Below, piece after piece: positions 15,794-24,605 of a DNA stretch of 64,000 nucleotides (position 1 is its first letter; every line of letters starts with the position of its first letter). The notes under the pieces are model-generated. The model was not told the DNA's origin, made no database searches, and saw nothing but the letters and a program-made list of their open reading frames with translations. Position numbers and translations under genes: made by a program. This DNA comes from Longitalea arenae. Lineage in GTDB: Bacteria; Bacteroidota; Bacteroidia; Chitinophagales; Chitinophagaceae. The DNA lies in NCBI RefSeq assembly GCF_016924755.1, contig NZ_JAFFJX010000001.1, forward strand, positions 310,001-374,000, in the 5' to 3' direction.

Positions 15794-15932
15794 TTTCATC
15801 CGCTTATGGCGGGGCGGGTATGGTGACCCGTCTGCGAAAACTGGAACCTGATCCGCTTCTCCCGGATCATATTTCAAACATCGCCTGCGCAATTTGCTTT
15901 GGCGAGAAACAAGTGTAAAAAAGAAATTAAAT
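15794..15932 (+). promoter_or_regulatory. Structured 5' leader of rpmH (candidate cis-acting RNA)
   Basis: The leader between the predicted transcription start and rpmH can form several short hairpins: CGGGT/ACCCG (15815-15819 with 15826-15830), TGATCCG/CGGATCA (15849-15855 with 15863-15869) and CGCC/GGCG near 15882-15904. The sequence is more GC-rich than the neighbouring spacers. It matches no RNA family I recognise; SRP RNA and RNase P RNA were considered and do not fit. Confidence 0.4.
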
Positions 15933-16088
15933 ATGAAACGTACATTTCAGCCGCACCGCCGTCGTCGTAAAACCGTTCATGGTTTCCGTAAACGTATGCA
16001 GGATGCCAATGGCCGTAAAGTACTGGCCAGTCGTCGCAAAAAAGGTCGTAAGAAACTGACTGTTTCCGACGAAAGAAAATTAAAATAA
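15933..16088 (+). CDS. rpmH: 50S ribosomal protein L34
   Basis: 51 residues, [20 protein letters not shown] then the Arg/Lys-rich [22 protein letters not shown]: the full L34 signature, with the usual 44-residue core plus a short C-terminal tail (TVSDERKLK). It is a component of the large ribosomal subunit. The start is fixed by the conserved MKRT. It is followed by a strong terminator and then rnpA, the classic rpmH-rnpA-yidD order, though no yidC is adjacent. Confidence 0.98.
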   Translation: MKRTFQPHRRRRKTVHGFRKRMQDANGRKVLASRRKKGRKKLTVSDERKLK

Positions 16089-16133
16089 ACCTGTTTACCA
16101 CGCCGCTGGCAATGGGTAACAGTTTAAATATGT

Positions 16134-16169
16134 AATAGTCCCGGTTACACCGGGGCTATTTTTGTTTTT
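16134..16169 (+). terminator. Terminator between rpmH and rnpA
   Basis: A 12-bp stem with one G-U pair (16134-16145 with 16149-16160) and a 3-base loop, followed by TTTGTTTTT. It lies 12 bases before the rnpA ATG, so read-through must control rnpA expression, matching the usual need for far more L34 than RnpA. Confidence 0.85.
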
Positions 16170-16180
16170 GGGCTATCCTG

Positions 16181-16573
16181 ATGGTGAAAAAGTTTACGCT
16201 AAAAAAAGAGGAAAGGCTGAAGCGCCGCAAGATCATTGAGCAGTTGTTCAGTGAAGGCCGTGCTGTGGCTGCTTTTCCCATCAGGGTGCAATATAAACTG
16301 GTTGACCAGCTGTTAACGGTTCCCCTCCAGGCCGGCTTTAGTGTCAGTAGCCGGAACTTCAAAAAGGCAGTAGACCGCAACCGCATAAAGCGACTGATGC
16401 GGGAAGCGTATCGCCTGCAAAAAGCGCCCCTGGAACAGGCTTTGCAAACAAAGCAGCAACAACTGGCGTTATTCCTGATCTATACCGGCAAAGAACTGCC
16501 GGAATTCACTGTGGTAAAAGAAAAGGTGGAGGTGGTGCTGAAAAAGCTGTTGCAAACGGTAACTGCCATGTAG
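16181..16573 (+). CDS. rnpA: Ribonuclease P protein component
   Basis: 130 residues. The protein subunit of RNase P, which matures tRNA 5' ends. It has the basic N-terminus (KKFTLKKEERLKRRKIIEQLF), the GFSVSSRNFKKAV strand and the RNR motif DRNRIKRLMREAYR. Start ATG 16181 gives a typical length. It sits 92 bp after rpmH behind a terminator and 36 bp ahead of yidD. Confidence 0.96.
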   Translation: MVKKFTLKKEERLKRRKIIEQLFSEGRAVAAFPIRVQYKLVDQLLTVPLQAGFSVSSRNFKKAVDRNRIKRLMREAYRLQKAPLEQALQTKQQQLALFLIYTGKELPEFTVVKEKVEVVLKKLLQTVTAM

Positions 16574-16609
16574 TTATATACAAGCCGGGAATTATTAATC
16601 AATTGAGAA

Positions 16610-16840
16610 ATGAAAGTATTGCTTCGTATTTTGGGTTTTCCGTTCATTGCATTGATCAAACTGTATCAATGGATCATTTCTCCGATCCTGGGGCCTAAAT
16701 GCCGCTTCACACCCACCTGTTCACAATATGCAATTGAAGCCCTTAAAAAGCACGGCATATTTAAAGGACTATGGCTTACGGTTAAACGGTTAAGCCGCTG
16801 TCATCCCTGGGGCGGGCATGGGTATGATCCGGTGCCTTGA
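16610..16840 (+). CDS. yidD: Membrane protein insertion efficiency factor YidD
   Basis: 76 residues. Signature: the [20 protein letters not shown] segment, with the Cys-containing continuation [15 protein letters not shown] and the C-terminal [17 protein letters not shown], all canonical for YidD. It is a small amphipathic membrane-associated protein thought to assist YidC insertion. It follows rnpA by 36 bp in the standard order. Confidence 0.97.
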   Translation: MKVLLRILGFPFIALIKLYQWIISPILGPKCRFTPTCSQYAIEALKKHGIFKGLWLTVKRLSRCHPWGGHGYDPVP

Positions 16841-16865
16841 AGAAATGCAGTAAGATGTATGGGAA

Positions 16866-17030
16866 CCGGAATTTCGAGCTTCGCATTTCCATAAAAGCGA
16901 AGTATGAAGTAAGAAATATGAAGAACCTGTATTTCGTGCTTTGTGTTTCATATCCAAACTATTAAAGGTTTCGGAATTCGGACCTTCTTACTTCCTACCT
17001 CATACCTCTTACTTCGATCCTCCTACTTTT
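16866..17030. repeat. Intergenic word repeats (GAAGTAAGAA / TTCTTACTTC type)
   Basis: The spacer between yidD and the convergent lipoprotein gene is largely made of words such as GAAGTATGAAGTAAGAA (left part) and CTTCTTACTTCCTACCTC, CATACCTCTTACTTCG (right part), which are mutually complementary and can pair imperfectly. The same word is found in the start of gldH (about 49009-49043). Confidence 0.55.
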
Positions 17031-17622
17031 TCATGCGTTCTATCAGTTCATTCAGCGACTCTCTTTTTTGTTTCGCCGTAAAGAATTTGTAGATCTCGGG
17101 GGCTTTGCCATCCTTATCTACATCTACCGAGTAAGGAATATTTTTGTATGGGTTGATCAACTGCGCATTTGTGTTAGTAGTAAGCTTCTTGATGGTCTTG
17201 GGTACTATGAAATAGGTCTTTTTTTCATCACTGGCATTTTGCCCGTTGATCAGCTGCTGGGTACTGTCGATAATATGTTCCAATTGTTCAGTACTGATAG
17301 ATTTGGGTGCACCGCCATCGCCAAAATTCACCAGGTTGCCAATAAGGGTATCGGTTTTTATGTTCAGGATATACACTCCGCCATCAGGCACTTCGTAGGT
17401 TTGATCGCCTTCGGGGCTTTTTACGGTAATGCCCTTGTCCTTTTCGGTTAGAACGAGATCAGCTTCGTTGTGTTGGGTTCCGGGAGTAAGGGTAATGGTT
17501 TTAGTGGCTTCATCAACCTGGATTTTTCCGCTCGACATCACTTTCACTTTCTTTTGAACGCCGGGAGAGCAGGCGGCAAAGCATGCCATGGCAATCATCG
17601 TACTTAACAAGGTACATTTCAT
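17023..17622 (-). CDS. Putative lipoprotein of unknown function
   Basis: 199 residues with a lipoprotein signal peptide: MKCTLLSTMIAMACFAACSP, lipobox FAAC with Cys18. The mature part is hydrophilic, with a beta-rich first half (VDEATKTITLTPG, TYEVPDGGVYILNIKTDTLIGN) and an acidic/Lys-rich second half; no known domain recognised. It follows the superoxide dismutase gene on the same strand, but a terminator separates them (17645-17673). Probably anchored in the periplasm-facing or outer membrane. Confidence 0.75.
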   Translation of the reverse strand: MKCTLLSTMIAMACFAACSPGVQKKVKVMSSGKIQVDEATKTITLTPGTQHNEADLVLTEKDKGITVKSPEGDQTYEVPDGGVYILNIKTDTLIGNLVNFGDGGAPKSISTEQLEHIIDSTQQLINGQNASDEKKTYFIVPKTIKKLTTNTNAQLINPYKNIPYSVDVDKDGKAPEIYKFFTAKQKRESLNELIERMKK

Positions 17623-17644
17623 TGGGCTATATTTTGAAAGGTTA

Positions 17645-17673
17645 AAAAAAAGAATCCCGGTAAAACCGGGATT
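17645..17673 (-). terminator. Terminator after superoxide dismutase gene
   Basis: AATCCCGGT (17653-17661) pairs perfectly with ACCGGGATT (17665-17673) over a 3-base loop. On the minus strand it is followed by CTTTTTTTT. Confidence 0.9.
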
Positions 17674-17694
17674 GGCTATAGTTGGTAAGCGTAA

Positions 17695-18303
17695 TTATTT
17701 GGCTGCTTTTGTGAAATTTTCAGCTACTTTTTCCCAATTGATCACGTTCCAGATAGCGTTCATGTATTCGGGACGGCGATTTTGGTATTTCAGGTAGTAA
17801 GCATGTTCCCAAACGTCAACCCCTAAAATGGGTGTACCCTTTACTTCGGCTACATCCATCAGCGGATTATCCTGGTTAGGGGTAGAAGTGATCTGGAGCG
17901 TACCATTGTTGATGATCAGCCATGCCCAGCCGCTGCCGAAACGCGTAGCACCGGCCGTATTGAATTTTTCCTTGAAGCTTTCAAAAGAACCGAAAACGTC
18001 GTTAATAGCTGCTGCCAGCGCGCCGGTAGGCTGTCCGCCAGCGTTGGGAGCCAGTAATTCCCAGAAGAAAGAGTGGTTCCAGTGGCCGCCACCATTATTG
18101 CGAACGGCCGGGCTGATAGTGCCTGCAGCTTTTACCAGTTCTTCCAGCGATTTATTTTCATGGGGGGTACCCGCAATAGCTTTGTTCAGGTTATCTACGT
18201 AAGCCTGGTGATGTTTGCCATGGTGGATCTGCATCGTCTGTGCGTCAATATGCGGTTCCAGTGCATCGGGTGCATAAGGAAGCGCCGGTAGTGTAAATGC
18301 CAT
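17695..18303 (-). CDS. Superoxide dismutase (Mn/Fe family)
   Basis: 202 residues. It dismutates superoxide to oxygen and peroxide. Metal ligands seen: His27 (MQIHHGKHH), His77 ([11 protein letters not shown]), Asp163 and His167 ([12 protein letters not shown]). The [10 protein letters not shown] segment with Gln is typical of the manganese-preferring branch. There is no signal peptide, so it is cytoplasmic. Own promoter at 18356-18363 and terminator at 17645-17673, so it is a single-gene transcript. Confidence 0.97.
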   Translation of the reverse strand: MAFTLPALPYAPDALEPHIDAQTMQIHHGKHHQAYVDNLNKAIAGTPHENKSLEELVKAAGTISPAVRNNGGGHWNHSFFWELLAPNAGGQPTGALAAAINDVFGSFESFKEKFNTAGATRFGSGWAWLIINNGTLQITSTPNQDNPLMDVAEVKGTPILGVDVWEHAYYLKYQNRRPEYMNAIWNVINWEKVAENFTKAAK

Positions 18304-18355
18304 AACACTAAAATTTTAATTGTTGAAGATTTATGGTTGTTCTTTCAAACGGTAA

Positions 18356-18363
18356 CAAAAGTA
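18356..18363 (-). promoter_or_regulatory. -7 promoter element for superoxide dismutase
   Basis: Minus-strand TACTTTTG, an exact TAnnTTTG match, 52 bases before the start codon. Confidence 0.55.
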
Positions 18364-18489
18364 CAGGTCAATGGTTGATTAACCAATTCATTCTCTTTAC
18401 GAAACGGAAAATTTTGCGGCTGACTATGGCAATTTTATAGTATTTTAGGAAACCAGTGGGCCCTGCAAATCCTTATCAAATCAATCAAT

Positions 18490-19221
18490 ATGTTGAATAC
18501 CATTACAACAAAAAAATTGATGCTGTTTTCTGCAACCATACTATTCAGCGCTTTTTCAGGGGCATTTGAGCCCGAACAGGGAAAAGACAACATACTTACC
18601 GCAGCTGAGAAAAAAGCAGGCTGGGTGCTGCTGTTTAATGGCCAAAATACCGATGGTTGGCGCGGTTATAATAATAAACCCTTCGATAGCTGGCAAGTAA
18701 TAAACGGGCAGTTGTATTGTAAAGTAAAAGACGTTACTCAACGGGCCGACCTCATCACGGTTGATCAATATGATAATTTTGAACTTTCGATAGATTGGAA
18801 GGTCGATAAGGGCGCTAACAGCGGCATTATTTACCGAGTAGAAGAAAGCAGCAGCCCCAGCCATGAAACCGGTCCTGAATACCAGTTAATAGATGATGAA
18901 GGATATGCCCAAAAACTGGAAGCATGGCAAAAGAGCGGTGCAGATTATGCCATGTATCCTCCCTCGGAAATAGCCGCAAAACCAGCCGGTGAATTAAACC
19001 ACACTACCATACTTGTAAATGGAGCCCATGTAGAACATTGGCTGAATGGGAAGAAAGTTGTAGATTATGAATTATGGACCCCCGCCTGGCAAAAGTTGAA
19101 AGCGGAGGGGAAATGGAAGGACGCAAAAGCGTATGGCCTTGCCAAAAAAGGACATATCGCTTTACAGGACCATGGTGGCGGTATCTGGTTCAAGAATGTT
19201 AAGCTCAGGAAACTACACTAA
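18490..19221 (+). CDS. DUF1080 (3-keto-disaccharide hydrolase domain) exported protein
   Basis: 243 residues with an N-terminal hydrophobic signal (LMLFSATILFSAFSGAF). The DUF1080 fold is clear: GWVLLFNGQNTDGWRGY near residues 44-60, FELSIDWKVDKGANSGIIYR, ETGPEYQLIDDEGY and the C-terminal HIALQDHGGGIWFKNVKLR. DUF1080 proteins are concanavalin-like and some hydrolyse 3-keto-glycosides; here the activity is inferred from the family only. It is encoded 37 bp before the sigma factor gene, so it may share regulation with the SusCD locus and be its only candidate hydrolase. Confidence 0.9.
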   Translation: MLNTITTKKLMLFSATILFSAFSGAFEPEQGKDNILTAAEKKAGWVLLFNGQNTDGWRGYNNKPFDSWQVINGQLYCKVKDVTQRADLITVDQYDNFELSIDWKVDKGANSGIIYRVEESSSPSHETGPEYQLIDDEGYAQKLEAWQKSGADYAMYPPSEIAAKPAGELNHTTILVNGAHVEHWLNGKKVVDYELWTPAWQKLKAEGKWKDAKAYGLAKKGHIALQDHGGGIWFKNVKLRKLH

Positions 19222-19258
19222 CGGTTCGCTACCTGCCTTGTAAGCATAATGTACCAGC

Positions 19259-19825
19259 ATGAATGAGAAAGTGTCACATAGAAATGATCACAGTGATGAG
19301 CATGCACTAGAACTGCTCTTCGCCGATATTTTTAAAAAACACGAATACCGGTTACATAGCCTGGTGTTCAAGCTTACCCGTTCGAACCAGTATGCCAGGG
19401 ATATCATCCAGGAAGTGTTTATAAAACTCTGGGAACACCGGCACCATATTAACTCCATTCATAATGTAGAAGCCTGGTTATACCGTTTGACCGAAAATAA
19501 AGTGATCGATTTTCTACGGAAAGTGGCCGCCGACAACCGGCTGAAAGACGCCATATGGAAAAATCAGCCCGATGAATTGAATGAAACCGAAGACAAGGTA
19601 GCCGCAAGGGAGTATAACCAGATCATACAAAAAGCCATAGAACAGTTACCACCCCAGCGCAAATTGATCTATTATCTGAATCGCGAAAAAGGCCTTAATT
19701 ACCAGGAGATAGCGGATCACCTGGCCATCTCAAAACATACGGTGAAGAACCAGTTATCAACGGCCCTGCAATTTATAAGGCTGTTCCTGCTCAAAAGCGC
19801 CCGGTTCTTTTTACTTCTTTTTTAA
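19259..19825 (+). CDS. ECF RNA polymerase sigma-70 factor (FecI-like)
   Basis: 188 residues. The region 2 core is LHSLVFKLTRSNQYARDIIQEVFIKLWEHR at about 30-60, with region 2.3-2.4 in NVEAWLYRLTENKVIDFLRK. Region 4 is AIEQLPPQRKLIYYLNREKGLNYQEIADHLAISKHTVKNQLS with the helix-turn-helix. It is followed after 47 bp by a FecR-type anti-sigma gene and then SusC/SusD pairs, the standard Bacteroidota trans-envelope signalling layout, so its probable targets are the susCD promoters downstream. Confidence 0.93.
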   Translation: MNEKVSHRNDHSDEHALELLFADIFKKHEYRLHSLVFKLTRSNQYARDIIQEVFIKLWEHRHHINSIHNVEAWLYRLTENKVIDFLRKVAADNRLKDAIWKNQPDELNETEDKVAAREYNQIIQKAIEQLPPQRKLIYYLNREKGLNYQEIADHLAISKHTVKNQLSTALQFIRLFLLKSARFFLLLF

Positions 19826-19872
19826 AAAATATCCATTCCGGATAGGAACCTTCCCAGGTTGCTTCGTCTATC

Positions 19873-20895
19873 ATGTATAGGAACAACCATTCTCCAATGG
19901 AAGAGAGGATAAAATATTTATTCAGGCAATACCTGAACAATACCTGTACGAGAAAAGAATTCGAGGAGTTCTTTTCCTATATCAACGAAGCTTCCCATAA
20001 TGAACTGATAAGGGAATTGATCCAGCAAGCATATGAAGAAACCCGGCCTGCCAACCCTTCCCTTACCTATGTAGATGAAAGCGGTAATCTTGTTATACCT
20101 GAGCCTGCCTGGGAAGAAAAGCCTTCTGCCAGAATGTGGTCAATAAGAAAAAAGCGGGTATTCGCTGGCATGGTTGCCGGCCTGCTTGTATTACTGGCAG
20201 GTATTCTTTGGTTAGTTTTCCAACCGTCCCAACCAGCCACCGATAACGACAAACCGGTATTGGCTAAAAAAATAACCAGCCGGTCAGAATATAAATACAT
20301 GCTCTTGCCCGATAGTACCCAGGTATGGTTGAATGCAGCGAGCACGCTGGAATATCCCAAACTGTTTGCTGCCGGCAAAAGAGAAGTGTTCCTTACTGGC
20401 GAAGCCTATTTTGATGTGAAGCATGCTGATAAAATACCATTTCTCATCCATACCGGCAACGTAACTACCTCCGTGCTTGGTACGGCATTCAATATAAAAG
20501 CATATCCGGGCCGGGAAAATATCATTGTTTCAGTAAGCCGAGGCAGGGTGCGGGTACATTATGGCAGCAAAGAGGTGGCCATACTTACCCAGGGGCAACA
20601 GGTGAGAGTAGGCAACGTGAATAAAACGGTAATTCAAAAGAAATTGCCGGTTCATGAAGTGGCGCCCTGGCAACAGGGGAACCTTGTGTATGATGATGAA
20701 ACCATCAGCGACATCGTGGCCGATCTGGAAAGGATCTATGATGTGCATATTCGTTTGGACAACGAAGCGCTGGCAAGGGAAAGAATATCTACATCGTTCC
20801 GCCGCGAGATTGGCATCGAACCGGCACTCCAGGTGTTGTGTAATTTAACCGACACCAGATTACAGCTCATAAACAACGTGTATGTGATCAAATAA
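19873..20895 (+). CDS. FecR family anti-sigma factor
   Basis: 340 residues. The N-terminal cytoplasmic part (1-90) binds the sigma factor and a single membrane helix is at 97-116 (VFAGMVAGLLVLLAGILWLV). The periplasmic FecR domain follows (YKYMLLPDSTQVWLNAASTLEYP, REVFLTGEAYFDVKH, TTSVLGTAFNIKAYPG, VSVSRGRVRVH), then a C-terminal DUF4974-like secretin/STN-type domain (ETISDIVADLERIYDVHIRLDN). It is expected to receive a signal from the STN domain of the SusC proteins and to release the sigma factor. Confidence 0.94.
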   Translation: MYRNNHSPMEERIKYLFRQYLNNTCTRKEFEEFFSYINEASHNELIRELIQQAYEETRPANPSLTYVDESGNLVIPEPAWEEKPSARMWSIRKKRVFAGMVAGLLVLLAGILWLVFQPSQPATDNDKPVLAKKITSRSEYKYMLLPDSTQVWLNAASTLEYPKLFAAGKREVFLTGEAYFDVKHADKIPFLIHTGNVTTSVLGTAFNIKAYPGRENIIVSVSRGRVRVHYGSKEVAILTQGQQVRVGNVNKTVIQKKLPVHEVAPWQQGNLVYDDETISDIVADLERIYDVHIRLDNEALARERISTSFRREIGIEPALQVLCNLTDTRLQLINNVYVIK

Positions 20896-20964
20896 AACAT
20901 AAATACCAAAACTAAACTGTCATGCATACTACCAACTATACACCTCCATAGTAATGTAAACAAA

Positions 20965-20996
20965 GAACCGCCCCAGTTGCGACCTGGAAGCGGTTC
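20965..20996 (+). terminator. Hairpin between fecR and susC1
   Basis: GAACCGC (20965-20971) pairs with GCGGTTC (20990-20996), with an inner CCAG/CTGG pairing. There is no long T-tract (CGAATGTTT follows), so it could be a leaky terminator or attenuator separating the regulator genes from susC1. Confidence 0.5.
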
Positions 20997-21048
20997 CGAA
21001 TGTTTAAAATAATCCCGTTCAAAGAATTACTTAAAACAATTCAAAGCT

Positions 21049-24000
21049 ATGAATTTGTATGTAAAAACGTACAGGCATAGTACGTCATTCATTGCTATTG
21101 GATACCATCACCGGTATTCGCTTTCGAGAAACAAAGCATTGATTATGAGAATTTCTATCCTGGCTATATTACTCACCTTCAGCGGATTGCTGATGGCCCG
21201 GCCGGGCAGTGCACAGGACCTGAACAAGATCATGATCTCTATCGACCTGAAGAACGTAACGCTAAAGCAGGCTTTCAAAAAAATTGAATCGCTCACCCAA
21301 TTAGCCTTTACTTACCGCACCGTTGATGTAGCCGCTTATGAGCGGATCAATTATTCGGCTACCAACACTTCTGTAACGGTCGTACTGCAGGATCTGTTGG
21401 AACATACTGGTTTAAAATACGACCAGGTGAACAGCAATATCATTATAAAAAAGGCCGGGAACAACGTGCAATCTGATGAAATATTTACTCCGGAAGCAAT
21501 TTCTTTTGATGGGGGTATACGAGGCCGGATAAGCGATGAAACCGGTGCGCCTTTGCCCAATGCTTCCATTGTGCTGCTGGGCACCGACAAAGGTACTGCT
21601 GCAGATACCAAAGGAGAATTTACAATAACAGGCATAAAAGCGGGCAGCTATCGCCTGCAGGTATCAGCGATCGGTTTTCAAACGATTATAAGGGATGTAA
21701 CAGTAAGGGATAATGCAGTGGCCGAGGTGAACATCGGTTTGGTCTCAGGCAATAACAAGCTCGATGAAGTGGTAGTGACCGCCCTCGGCATCAAACGCGA
21801 AAAAAGATCATTGGGTTATTCAACACAGGAGATCAGGGGTGAAGACCTGTCGAATACCCGGCAAACAAATGTGTTGAATGCCTTGCGCGGCAAAGTGGCC
21901 GGCGTTCAGATCAATAGTGGCGGCGGCGCGCCGGGACAGGGAACGCGGATCATAATCAGGGGTATTAAATCGCTGGCACCAAATAAAAACAATCAGCCGC
22001 TATTTGTAATTGACGGGATCCTGATCGATAACAGCACCACTGCCATCAACGATGCAGGTTCCTTACGCGGGTTATCGAATCGTGCTTCCGATATCAATCC
22101 CGACGATATTGAATCTATGTCGATCCTCAAAGGCGGAGCTGCAACTGCTTTATATGGTCAGGCCGGTTCAAACGGCGTGGTGGTGATCACCACTAAAACC
22201 GCCAAAGCCGGTAAAATGCGTGTGAACTTCACAACTACCTATGGCATTGACGAAGTGAATAAATTTCCGGAAGTACAAAGGAAATTCAGCCAGGGTTATG
22301 TAGGCGCTACCTCTTTCGTACCGGAATACGATCCAAAAAGCTTCTGGCCCAGTTGGGGACCAACTGTTGAAGAGGCTAAAGCGATCGATCCTACGCATCC
22401 TGATCAGATCTACCATCATTATAAACAGGGTTTCAAAACCGGCAACCAGTTCCGTACCAGCATTAATATGTCGGGTGGTACCGATAAAGCCCTGCTCACT
22501 TCTTCGGTTTCCTATTTCAAACAGAATGGGGTGCTGCCTAATTCTGATTATAAGAACGTCTCTGCCCGCCTGAGCGGTCAGTTCAAGTTCAGTGATAAAT
22601 TAAGGTTCAGCCCGGGCCTTTACTTTATTAACTCAGGCGGTTACCGCGTAAACGCCGACCGCTATAATGAAAGTTTAACCTACTGGTCGCCGCGGTGGAA
22701 TGTAATGGATTATATAAAACCGGATGGTACACAAAATGCATACGGCAATGATAACCCGGTATATGGTACTGCCACCAATAAATTCAAAGACAATGTTAAC
22801 CGGATCATTGGAAATTTAGCCCTTACTTACTCACCATTTACATGGCTCGATGTAGATTATAAATTCGGCATGGATTACTATGCTGATTTTCGCCGCCATG
22901 CAGCGCCTGGTCCTAAAGGCCTGATCGGTGAACAGGTATTTGGCGATAACAGCCTGGGTTTTGTACATGAGTACCGCATCGGCAATCGCATACTGAACTC
23001 AAATGTGATGGCCAGTTTCAAACATGAATGGTTCGGGAAGCTGAATACGGTGCTGCGGATAGGGAATGAAGTGCGCGATCGAAAATCCAGCCGTTTAACT
23101 GCAAGTGGCACCGAGCTGGATATACCGGATATGCTAACATTGAATAACGCTAAAGTGCGTACCAACAGCCAGGCCGAAGAACGATACCGGATCGTAAGCG
23201 CCTATGGGGATCTTACCCTGGGCTGGAATAATTACCTGTTCCTGAACCTTACAGGCCGTAATGAATGGTCATCTACCTTGCCGGTAGCCAATAACTCCTT
23301 CTTTTATCCTTCGGTAAGTTTATCATATGTTTTCTCGGATCATTTTTCACTGCCTGGCTGGATAAATTTCGGAAAAGCACGGGTATCGGTTGCGGAAGTA
23401 GGTAAGGATACCGACCCCTATGAGCTCAGCAGGTACTACAATTCTACCACACTTACCTCGAGCGGCCAGATCATGTGGACACGCAGTGACCAGGTAGGTG
23501 ACTCTTTGCTGAAACCTGAAAGAACCTCAACGGTAGAAGCAGGTGTTGAATTGAAATTATTCAACCGCATCGGCATCGACTTCAGCTGGTATAAACTAAA
23601 CAGCCGCGACCAGATCATTCCGGTTAGTTTATCGCCCACCACTGGCTTTACCAGCTATATTATCAATGCCGGTGAAATTGAAAACAAAGGGATCGAATTG
23701 GTGCTTACCGGTACAGCAGTTAAAACAAAAAATTTCAGCTGGGATCTTACCCTGAATTATACACGCAACAGGAACAAGGTAGTTGGCATTCGTGAGGGGC
23801 TTACTGAAATTGTGGTAGGGTCGCATTTTGGTTATTCAAGTTCCAATGCCACCCTGAAATATGTGCCCGGTTCAGCTGTTGGCAATATGTATGGCACCTC
23901 TTACCAGCGGTATTATGGTTCTAAAACAGATGATGGAGTGACCGTTGATAAAAGCCTGCCGGTGGTAATTGCTACCTCAGGCAGCAATGCCGGCTTCCCG

Positions 24001-24594
24001 GTAAGAGATACCCGGCAGCGTTTGCTTGGTAATTCGCAACCCGACTGGATCGGCGGCATCACCAACACACTTAGCTGGAAAAATATCTCCCTGTCATTTT
24101 TGTGGGAGACCCAACAGGGGCAGGACAGGTATAACCAGTTAGGCAATTTCATGAGTGCTTTTGGTATTGCCAAATACACCGAGAACAGAACCGAGACCAT
24201 TGTTTTCGACGGCGTATTGGCGAATGGTTCTCCCAATACCCAGGCCGTTTATCTGGGCATGGGTAAAGTAAATGGCACGGGCCGTGATTATGGCCAGGGC
24301 TTTTACCGGAATGTGCATCGTGGTGTTACAGAAAATTTTATAGAGGATGCCAGCTGGGTACGTTTGCGGAATGTAAATCTCAGTTATGCGGTGCCTGCAA
24401 AGTTTTTTAAAGGAACACCCATTCAGGGCGCTTCAGTTACCTTCACGGGGAATAATCTTTTATTGTTTACCAATTACACCGGCTATGATCCTGAAACCAG
24501 CAGTTCCAGTGTAGAAAGCAATGCAGATGGCTTTACCGGTTTTACATACCCGGCGCTGCGCTCATACCTGTTTAGTGTAAACATCAACTTTTAA
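21049..24594 (+). CDS. SusC/RagA family TonB-linked outer-membrane receptor with STN domain (copy 1)
   Basis: 1181 residues. The signal segment MRISILAILLTFSGLLMARPGSAQ (33-56) follows a 32-residue N-terminal extension. An STN signalling domain comes next (about 60-130: MISIDLKNVTLKQAFKKIE), then a carboxypeptidase-regulatory-like domain (about 155-235: GRISDETGAPLPNASIVLLG), the LDEVVVTALGIKRE box, a plug (LNALRGKVAGVQINSGGG, INPDDIESMSILKGGAATALYG) and a large barrel ending SVNINF. It imports a bound oligomer with its SusD partner, powered by TonB. The STN domain suggests signalling to the FecR encoded upstream. The substrate is unknown. Confidence 0.96.
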   Translation: MNLYVKTYRHSTSFIAIGYHHRYSLSRNKALIMRISILAILLTFSGLLMARPGSAQDLNKIMISIDLKNVTLKQAFKKIESLTQLAFTYRTVDVAAYERINYSATNTSVTVVLQDLLEHTGLKYDQVNSNIIIKKAGNNVQSDEIFTPEAISFDGGIRGRISDETGAPLPNASIVLLGTDKGTAADTKGEFTITGIKAGSYRLQVSAIGFQTIIRDVTVRDNAVAEVNIGLVSGNNKLDEVVVTALGIKREKRSLGYSTQEIRGEDLSNTRQTNVLNALRGKVAGVQINSGGGAPGQGTRIIIRGIKSLAPNKNNQPLFVIDGILIDNSTTAINDAGSLRGLSNRASDINPDDIESMSILKGGAATALYGQAGSNGVVVITTKTAKAGKMRVNFTTTYGIDEVNKFPEVQRKFSQGYVGATSFVPEYDPKSFWPSWGPTVEEAKAIDPTHPDQIYHHYKQGFKTGNQFRTSINMSGGTDKALLTSSVSYFKQNGVLPNSDYKNVSARLSGQFKFSDKLRFSPGLYFINSGGYRVNADRYNESLTYWSPRWNVMDYIKPDGTQNAYGNDNPVYGTATNKFKDNVNRIIGNLALTYSPFTWLDVDYKFGMDYYADFRRHAAPGPKGLIGEQVFGDNSLGFVHEYRIGNRILNSNVMASFKHEWFGKLNTVLRIGNEVRDRKSSRLTASGTELDIPDMLTLNNAKVRTNSQAEERYRIVSAYGDLTLGWNNYLFLNLTGRNEWSSTLPVANNSFFYPSVSLSYVFSDHFSLPGWINFGKARVSVAEVGKDTDPYELSRYYNSTTLTSSGQIMWTRSDQVGDSLLKPERTSTVEAGVELKLFNRIGIDFSWYKLNSRDQIIPVSLSPTTGFTSYIINAGEIENKGIELVLTGTAVKTKNFSWDLTLNYTRNRNKVVGIREGLTEIVVGSHFGYSSSNATLKYVPGSAVGNMYGTSYQRYYGSKTDDGVTVDKSLPVVIATSGSNAGFPVRDTRQRLLGNSQPDWIGGITNTLSWKNISLSFLWETQQGQDRYNQLGNFMSAFGIAKYTENRTETIVFDGVLANGSPNTQAVYLGMGKVNGTGRDYGQGFYRNVHRGVTENFIEDASWVRLRNVNLSYAVPAKFFKGTPIQGASVTFTGNNLLLFTNYTGYDPETSSSSVESNADGFTGFTYPALRSYLFSVNINF

Positions 24595-24605
24595 ATTGGA
24601 GTAAC

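Noticed and set aside
15794-15932. SRP RNA, RNase P RNA or tmRNA in the rpmH leader
   Set aside because: The GGAAGGAAGCAGCC loop of SRP RNA, the GAGGAAAGTCC motif of RNase P RNA and a tmRNA tag frame are all absent.
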